From the NCBI GenBank assembly GCA_023262305.1, contig JALRCK010000037.1, positions 1-11,716 of the forward strand: DNA of 11,716 nucleotides, in the 5' to 3' direction. A model generated the notes under the pieces. That model saw only the letters and a program-made list of their open reading frames with translations. It had not been told where the DNA came from and searched no databases. The translations under genes were made by a program, and so were the position numbers. Within the stretch, counting starts at the first letter, position 1. Each line of letters starts with the position of its first letter. Shown piece after piece: positions 7,894 to 11,716 of this stretch. Source of the stretch: Deltaproteobacteria bacterium. GTDB taxonomy: Bacteria > Bdellovibrionota_C > UBA2361 > OMII01.

Positions 7894-8319
7894 ATGCGAA
7901 GCCCTCTCTTCCTGCCATCGTTTATCCTCGCGACCGTTTTGTTCTTTTTGCCCACCTACGGCTCCTCAGAGGCTGAGCCTGTTGTCCCGCCCCCAAGCAA
8001 GAGTCATATAATCACCGTCTCTGATAATGGTCTTAGCCCCTCCACACTGCGCATGTCCAAGGATGACAAGTTCGCCTTCTTTCTGAACGACTCCTCTGAC
8101 TCTCTCATCACCATTAGCCTCAACTATACTGAGCACGCCACCCACTGCTCCTCCGGCAACCTCAAGATTCAGGAAGACGGCACCATTCGCTCAACAGAGC
8201 CGATCTCGCCGAAGGACTTTGCAGGGTCCTGTTTTCACGATCCCGGAACGTACCCATTCACCGTTTTAGGACTCAAGAAGCAACCGCAAGGAATTCAAGG
8301 AACTATTATAATCGAATAG
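7894..8319 (+). CDS. Secreted cupredoxin-like protein with non-canonical metal ligands (141 residues)
   Basis: A signal peptide (residues 1 to ~27, MRSPLFLPSFILATVLFFLP) sends the product to the periplasm. The mature ~110 residues follow the plastocyanin-like pattern: an early strand and ITVSDNGLSPSTLRM, a middle strand FAFFLNDSSDSLITI, then FHDPGTYPFTVLG and a closing GTIIIE strand. The blue-copper ligands are not in place. The residue after the middle strand, usually His, is L71; the Cys of the usual Y-x-C is T123 or V124; the late His and Met are absent. Instead there are H81, H84, C85 (HATHC) and C113, H115 (SCFH). These could bind a metal differently, or C85 and C113 could form a disulfide. 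A stop codon 12 bases upstream limits the start to 7894, although GAGGG sits only one base from the ATG, so initiation may be weak. It precedes the lipoprotein genes by 38 bases, probably in the same operon. The fold assignment is by pattern only. Confidence 0.7.
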   Translation: MRSPLFLPSFILATVLFFLPTYGSSEAEPVVPPPSKSHIITVSDNGLSPSTLRMSKDDKFAFFLNDSSDSLITISLNYTEHATHCSSGNLKIQEDGTIRSTEPISPKDFAGSCFHDPGTYPFTVLGLKKQPQGIQGTIIIE

Positions 8320-8342
8320 GCGCAATTGTGTGTAACGCGCGT

Positions 8343-8351
8343 GGGGAGGAG
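8343..8351 (+). promoter_or_regulatory. Strong ribosome-binding site fixing the start of the 8358 lipoprotein
   Basis: GGGGAGGAG ends 6 bases before the ATG at 8358. It selects that ATG over the in-frame GTG at 8328, whose extra ten residues (VCNARGEENR-like, charged) would sit awkwardly before the lipoprotein signal peptide. Confidence 0.8.
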
Positions 8352-8357
8352 AACCGC

Positions 8358-9524
8358 ATGAAGATCTACTCACGAACGATACGCGCCGCTCTCCCGACCT
8401 TCCTCCTTGCAGCCACCTCTGCGTGTGCGCCAACTGTGAAGACCGCGCTTCCCCCCGGAGGCTCGCTCCCCCTTACCCTAGCGGTTCTTCCCCCGGACTA
8501 CTCTGTAGACATTCCGCGTGAGCGCGTTGACCTCGCTCGAGCGGCTATCATCAACGAACTTCGAAACCGCAACTTTGTCGTAATTGAGGATCGAGTCATC
8601 TCGCAACTCTGCTCGTCCCCTGCGTGTCCTGAGCGCCGCCAAATTGCGCAGAACTATCTCGTTGACGGATTTGCCACCGTATCCCTCACCTCCTTTTCCA
8701 AGAACAATGTCATCGCCGGCTACTACAACCAGCTCCAGGGTGGCGTATCGATCTCGGACACCTCAGGGAAAGAGCTGATATCGGTGACGCACACCGAGAA
8801 CGAGTCTGGGGGCGTTCTCCTTCAATCTGGGCAACTTTTTCAGGGGATCATCTCACAGATTAAGCATAGCGGAGATGGGGTGTTTGATGATCTCGCAGAC
8901 CGCTTCGCTCACGCCGTGGTTGAGAAGCTCCCAGCCCCATCAACCGGGACTACTCCTCCTGAAGGTGTAAGCCTCACTCTCACATCGGCGACAGCTCAGT
9001 GGAGCTCGCCTTCATCGTATACTGTCTGTGCCAACGGAACACCGCACTCGTTTGCCTACCTAATCCTCGGAGCCAACAGAACCCCGCTCGAGGAGGTGGC
9101 CCCTGGTCGCTACTGCCGCGCATTCTCCGCTCTCGTTGCGAGCCCCTCACATGGTGTTGAGGCAGTTGAACTGAGAACTGCGTTCGGCAACTCTGTTCGA
9201 GAGACCGTGAGCATCCCTGCTGAACCACCCTGCGATCTCAAAGATAGAATCGCTACTCTTGATGAGCATCGGGCAGATATCTTATGCAGCACCATAAGTG
9301 GAGACCCCTCATCACGGGGCAAGGGGTGCTCATCGTCAGTGAGCCACTGCGACGCCGAGAAAGTTCTTGTATATGAGGCCCCAGCGCCTCAAGGCCCCTA
9401 CAGAAAGGTCTCTGAAACCAAGAGCGCCTCTGTCACCATCCCCCAAGCTGACACCGTAGCGATAGTCGCCGTCGGAAAGGGTGGAATCCCTTCTCAACCA
9501 GCAACGATTAACGTTACGAGGTAA
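8358..9524 (+). CDS. Lipoprotein with GNA1162-like domain plus C-terminal Ig-like and FN3-like regions (388 residues)
   Basis: A lipoprotein signal peptide ends in TSAC, so C23 should carry the lipid; the -3 Thr is slightly unusual. Residues ~38-195 look like a divergent copy of the domain in the next gene: LTLAVLPP (A42-P46) matches IRIAVLPF there, VDGFATVSLTSF (from V102) matches CDAVLYGTITRW, and both domains end in a similar helix (LADRFAHAVVEKL here). Such domains sit near CsgG/TolB-type envelope lipoproteins. Next comes an Ig-like segment (~205-285) with C224, C253 and the motif PGRY (249-252), then a last segment with C292, C310, C324 and C331 followed by an FN3-like pattern (VYEAPAPQGPYRKV, then AIVAVGKGGIPSQP). 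C85 and C90 lie in the first domain. With at least eight cysteines after the lipobox, disulfides are likely. It is 3 bases from the next gene, so co-transcribed. The function is unknown; a structural or assembly role at the outer membrane is inference. Confidence 0.85.
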   Translation: MKIYSRTIRAALPTFLLAATSACAPTVKTALPPGGSLPLTLAVLPPDYSVDIPRERVDLARAAIINELRNRNFVVIEDRVISQLCSSPACPERRQIAQNYLVDGFATVSLTSFSKNNVIAGYYNQLQGGVSISDTSGKELISVTHTENESGGVLLQSGQLFQGIISQIKHSGDGVFDDLADRFAHAVVEKLPAPSTGTTPPEGVSLTLTSATAQWSSPSSYTVCANGTPHSFAYLILGANRTPLEEVAPGRYCRAFSALVASPSHGVEAVELRTAFGNSVRETVSIPAEPPCDLKDRIATLDEHRADILCSTISGDPSSRGKGCSSSVSHCDAEKVLVYEAPAPQGPYRKVSETKSASVTIPQADTVAIVAVGKGGIPSQPATINVTR

Positions 9525-9527
9525 CCT

Positions 9528-10547
9528 ATGCGTAAGGATACTTTTGTTTGCGGTTGTGTGGGCCTACTTCTTGCTGGCGTGCTCACTGGCTGCGCGGGTT
9601 CCTACAAACACACCCTCTCGTTTAACCCTTCCGAGCCGATCCGCATCGCGGTCTTACCCTTTGCCCAGGTAGATGAGAACGGAAAACTCACTCGGGTTGA
9701 CGAGAATCTTCTCATCGACAACGTCGTCCTTGTATCATCAAAGCTTAAACAAACCCCGGCCCAGTTTGTTCAGACCGAGGTACAATCAGAGCTCTCCAAG
9801 GCCTCGCTCGATGTTGTCACTCCAGCCATCGTCGAAGCAGCGTTTGTTCATAACGGCTACACCGTGCCGGAAACCAAGCCCGTTGAACTGGATCTCGCCA
9901 AGATATTCGCGGCACCTCCCCAAGAGATCTGCACAAAACTCCTCTCATGTGACGCCGTCCTCTACGGAACGATTACTCGATGGGACCGAAGCTACTATGG
10001 CGTTCAGTCGGTCAGCACCGTTGGCCTTACCCTTAAGCTCGTCTCAGCCCATAACAACAAAGTGCTCTTTGAAACGACCGCCGAGGACTCCGACAGCAGA
10101 GGCATCACCAAAGGACCCACCGGTTTTTCGAATCTGGTCCTTGAGCCACTTAAAGGGCTCGACAACGCGATCATAACCGCGCTCGCCGATGACGTCGTAG
10201 AAAACGCACTGAAGCCCCTCAACAGACGCTCCCGGCCTGAGTTCCTGAGCGCAGCACCACCGGCGATCGTGGCAGCGGCACATACAGCCCCTGGGGGCGC
10301 GATTGCACAGGGCGGTCGCCTGGCCGTCATAGTTTTAGGATCTCCCTCGCAGACCGCATCCTTTTCAGTAGGAAACAGGATCGTTGACATCCCCCTTGTG
10401 GAACGCTCGCCCGGACACTATGTAGGAGAGTACATCCCCCTCCCGACGGATCGATTTCAAAATCAACAGGTCTCTGTTTCATTACAAGACGAAGCGGGGC
10501 GAACAACCCGTCAACCCATAGCCGGGAACGGAGTATCTTATAGGTAA
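9528..10547 (+). CDS. GNA1162/DUF799-like lipoprotein with C-terminal beta domain (339 residues)
   Basis: The signal peptide ends in a textbook lipobox, LTGC, so C22 is the lipidated residue and the product is anchored in the envelope, probably the outer membrane. Residues ~36-235 resemble GNA1162 (DUF799) lipoproteins: IRIAVLPF (38-45), then CDAVLYGTITRWDRSYY (C141 onward), a beta stretch LTLKLVSAHNNKVLFET, and a final helix LADDVVENALKPL. Two cysteines, C135 and C141, sit close together. A further ~90 residues form a beta-rich extension with PGHY (295-298), matching PGRY in the upstream gene, so the two look like diverged tandem duplicates. In Neisseria and relatives GNA1162-type genes are found beside CsgG-like and DUF4810 lipoproteins; neither is recognisable here. 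GAGG lies about 7 bases before the ATG, overlapping the end of the previous gene. The family call is moderate; the function is not established. Confidence 0.85.
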   Translation: MRKDTFVCGCVGLLLAGVLTGCAGSYKHTLSFNPSEPIRIAVLPFAQVDENGKLTRVDENLLIDNVVLVSSKLKQTPAQFVQTEVQSELSKASLDVVTPAIVEAAFVHNGYTVPETKPVELDLAKIFAAPPQEICTKLLSCDAVLYGTITRWDRSYYGVQSVSTVGLTLKLVSAHNNKVLFETTAEDSDSRGITKGPTGFSNLVLEPLKGLDNAIITALADDVVENALKPLNRRSRPEFLSAAPPAIVAAAHTAPGGAIAQGGRLAVIVLGSPSQTASFSVGNRIVDIPLVERSPGHYVGEYIPLPTDRFQNQQVSVSLQDEAGRTTRQPIAGNGVSYR

Positions 10548-10553
10548 CACGGT

Positions 10554-11123
10554 ATGAAACGACTGCTCCCCCTAAACACCTTCATAACCGCCGCTCTTTG
10601 CGCGACAACATTCACATGCTGCATCGGCTGCTACTCACCTCCAGAGCCTGATCCGAACATACAAAGCCTCAAGGAGGTCTTGAGAACTGAGTTCCCAACC
10701 GTTCAAGGGGAGCAGGAGAGTATCTCAAACTACCGAGACAAGATCGTCCTCCTACACTTCTTTGCCTCCTGGTGCGCTGAGTGCGCAGCGGAGGCCCCCA
10801 CGTTGAGAAACCTCCAGAACGCTTTCGCCGGATCTGACTTCCAGGTGGTGGGCGTCGCTGTTGATGATGACCCATTTGAGGCGCAGCGCTTCACGCGACA
10901 ATACGCCCTTCCATTTCCCGTCATCATGGACACGCAAGGAGAACTAAAGCACTACTTCTCAATAAGAGATCTTCCTGTGACGATGTTCCTTGATAGGAAG
11001 GGATTGCCAGTGACCTTCCAAGATCCTCAAACAGGGGGGCAAACCGCAAAGCTGACCGGCGCTCGGCGTTGGGACACCGAGCAGCCAGTCGATATGATAG
11101 CTTCAATGATAGAGGCGCGATAA
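10554..11123 (+). CDS. TlpA/ResA-like thioredoxin lipoprotein (189 residues)
   Basis: The protein is an envelope-anchored thiol-disulfide oxidoreductase. Residues 27-60 link an N-terminal export signal to a thioredoxin fold. The signal ends in CCIGC, and C26 is the likely lipidated residue, although C23 is possible. The active site is WCAEC (C74 and C77) in FFASWCAECAAEAPTL, the TlpA-type arrangement. VVGVAVDDD and the cis-proline at P141 in RDLPVTMFLDRKG complete the redox site. Proteins of this class usually reduce particular periplasmic disulfides, for example in cytochrome c or copper-centre assembly, using electrons from CcdA or DsbD. No cytochrome maturation gene is in view. It follows the GNA1162-like gene by 6 bases, so it is co-transcribed with two cysteine-containing lipoproteins, which makes them candidate substrates (inference). 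The fold is certain; the redox direction is not. Confidence 0.92.
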   Translation: MKRLLPLNTFITAALCATTFTCCIGCYSPPEPDPNIQSLKEVLRTEFPTVQGEQESISNYRDKIVLLHFFASWCAECAAEAPTLRNLQNAFAGSDFQVVGVAVDDDPFEAQRFTRQYALPFPVIMDTQGELKHYFSIRDLPVTMFLDRKGLPVTFQDPQTGGQTAKLTGARRWDTEQPVDMIASMIEAR

Positions 11124-11154
11124 GCGAGCCGTCGCACCTCAATCGTTATGGAGC

Positions 11155-11716
11155 TTAGTGAGCGATCCTCTTTGAAAGGTTCTGTGCGATGACATCGAGG
11201 AACTGCTCTGTGCTCAGGTAGTGCTCACGCTTGAGCTTATCGCCATAGATGCACAGGGCGAGATCTTTGGTCATCTTGCCACTCTCGACAGCGTCGACAC
11301 ACACCTCTTCAAGCGCAGAGGCGAAGCTCACCAAGGCATGGTTGCCATCAAACTGCCCGCGGTATTTAAGACCTACCGTCCATGCAAAGATAGAAGCGAT
11401 CGGATTCGTGGAGGTCTCCTTTCCTTGCTGATGGAGGCGGAAGTGCCGAGTTACCGTTCCGTGCGCAGCCTCTGCCTCGATGGTGCGCCCATCTTCGGTC
11501 ATGAGCACTGAGGTCATCAAACCAAGCGAGCCAAAGCCCTGCGCGATTGAATCTGACTGAACATCGCCGTCGTAGTTCTTGCACGCCCAGAGGAATCCGC
11601 CCTTCGACTTCATCGCGTAGGCAACCATGTCGTCGATCAATCGGTGCTGATACTCAATCCCTGCTTTCTCATACGCGCTCTTGAACTCTGAGTCGTAGAT
11701 CGCCTGGACGATATCC
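11155..11716 (-). CDS. icd: NADP-dependent isocitrate dehydrogenase, eukaryote-like type, C-terminal part
   Basis: The enzyme oxidatively decarboxylates isocitrate to 2-oxoglutarate in the TCA cycle, making NADPH in the cytoplasm. Only the last 186 residues are in the window; the N-terminal half lies beyond position 11716. The visible part matches the IDH1/IDH2-like subfamily (about 400-415 residues) rather than E. coli-type Icd: [17 protein letters not shown], then [20 protein letters not shown] with the metal-binding aspartates, [11 protein letters not shown] of the NADP site, and [12 protein letters not shown]. It ends KRIAH before a TAA at 11157-11155. It is convergent with the thioredoxin gene; the 31-base gap shows no clear terminator. 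Nothing suggests damage to the gene. Confidence 0.97.
   Translation of the reverse strand, partial: DIVQAIYDSEFKSAYEKAGIEYQHRLIDDMVAYAMKSKGGFLWACKNYDGDVQSDSIAQGFGSLGLMTSVLMTEDGRTIEAEAAHGTVTRHFRLHQQGKETSTNPIASIFAWTVGLKYRGQFDGNHALVSFASALEEVCVDAVESGKMTKDLALCIYGDKLKREHYLSTEQFLDVIAQNLSKRIAH

Noticed and set aside
8307..8312. Perfect TATAAT about 45 bases before the 8358 lipoprotein start
   Set aside because: It lies inside the last codons of the cupredoxin-like gene (TIIIE), and no -35-like hexamer is found 16-18 bases upstream; an internal promoter cannot be supported.
8328..8357. GTG start at 8328 for the first lipoprotein
   Set aside because: It would put ten charged residues before the signal peptide and ignores the strong GGGGAGGAG that places the start at 8358.
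11124..11154. Terminator between the thioredoxin and isocitrate dehydrogenase genes
   Set aside because: Only a 4-base GCGA/TCGC pairing is visible and no T-run follows, so no terminator is called.
1..11716. CRISPR array, tRNA, rRNA, insertion sequence or attachment site
   Set aside because: I found no regularly spaced repeats, cloverleaf-like sequence, transposase motif or flanking direct repeats by reading; short RNA genes could still be missed without a covariance search.

Overview
The window holds nine protein genes and no RNA gene, insertion sequence or CRISPR array that I can see. The organism looks like a Gram-negative bacterium with moderate GC content (low-to-mid 50s % by eye, not counted). 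At least two and probably three neighbouring genes encode lipoproteins, others carry secretion signals, and one gene encodes a double-length UvrA. Such UvrA proteins are known, from memory, in chlamydiae and some planctomycete-like or other deep-branching groups. A eukaryote-type NADP isocitrate dehydrogenase fits many Gram-negative lineages. I cannot name the phylum with confidence.

Layout. Positions 1-803 (minus) hold the N-terminal part of a secreted HExxH metallopeptidase cut by the window edge. It is divergent from a 1794-residue UvrA (915-6299, plus) across a 111-base gap containing two small inverted repeats. Convergent with uvrA is a secreted protein of unknown family (6371-7231, minus). 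A 259-base gap with several inverted repeats separates it from a run of five plus-strand genes. These are a small helical protein (7491-7811), a secreted cupredoxin-like protein without the usual copper ligands (7894-8319), two related lipoproteins of the GNA1162/DUF799 type (8358-9524 and 9528-10547), and a TlpA-like thioredoxin lipoprotein (10554-11123). The window ends in the C-terminal part of isocitrate dehydrogenase (11155-11716, minus).

How they may work together. UvrA is the damage-recognition ATPase of nucleotide excision repair. Here two complete UvrA modules are joined, and each has lost different parts: one zinc-site cysteine and the recognisable UvrB-contact motif in module 1, and a roughly 97-residue segment and a canonical ABC signature in module 2. 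This suggests division of labour inside one chain. The genes from 8358 to 11123 are separated by 3 and 6 bases and almost certainly form an operon, probably with 7894-8319 (38-base gap). All four products are exported and at least three contain cysteine pairs, so a cell-envelope assembly in which the thioredoxin maintains thiol or disulfide states of its neighbours is a reasonable hypothesis. That functional link is inference, not something the sequence proves.
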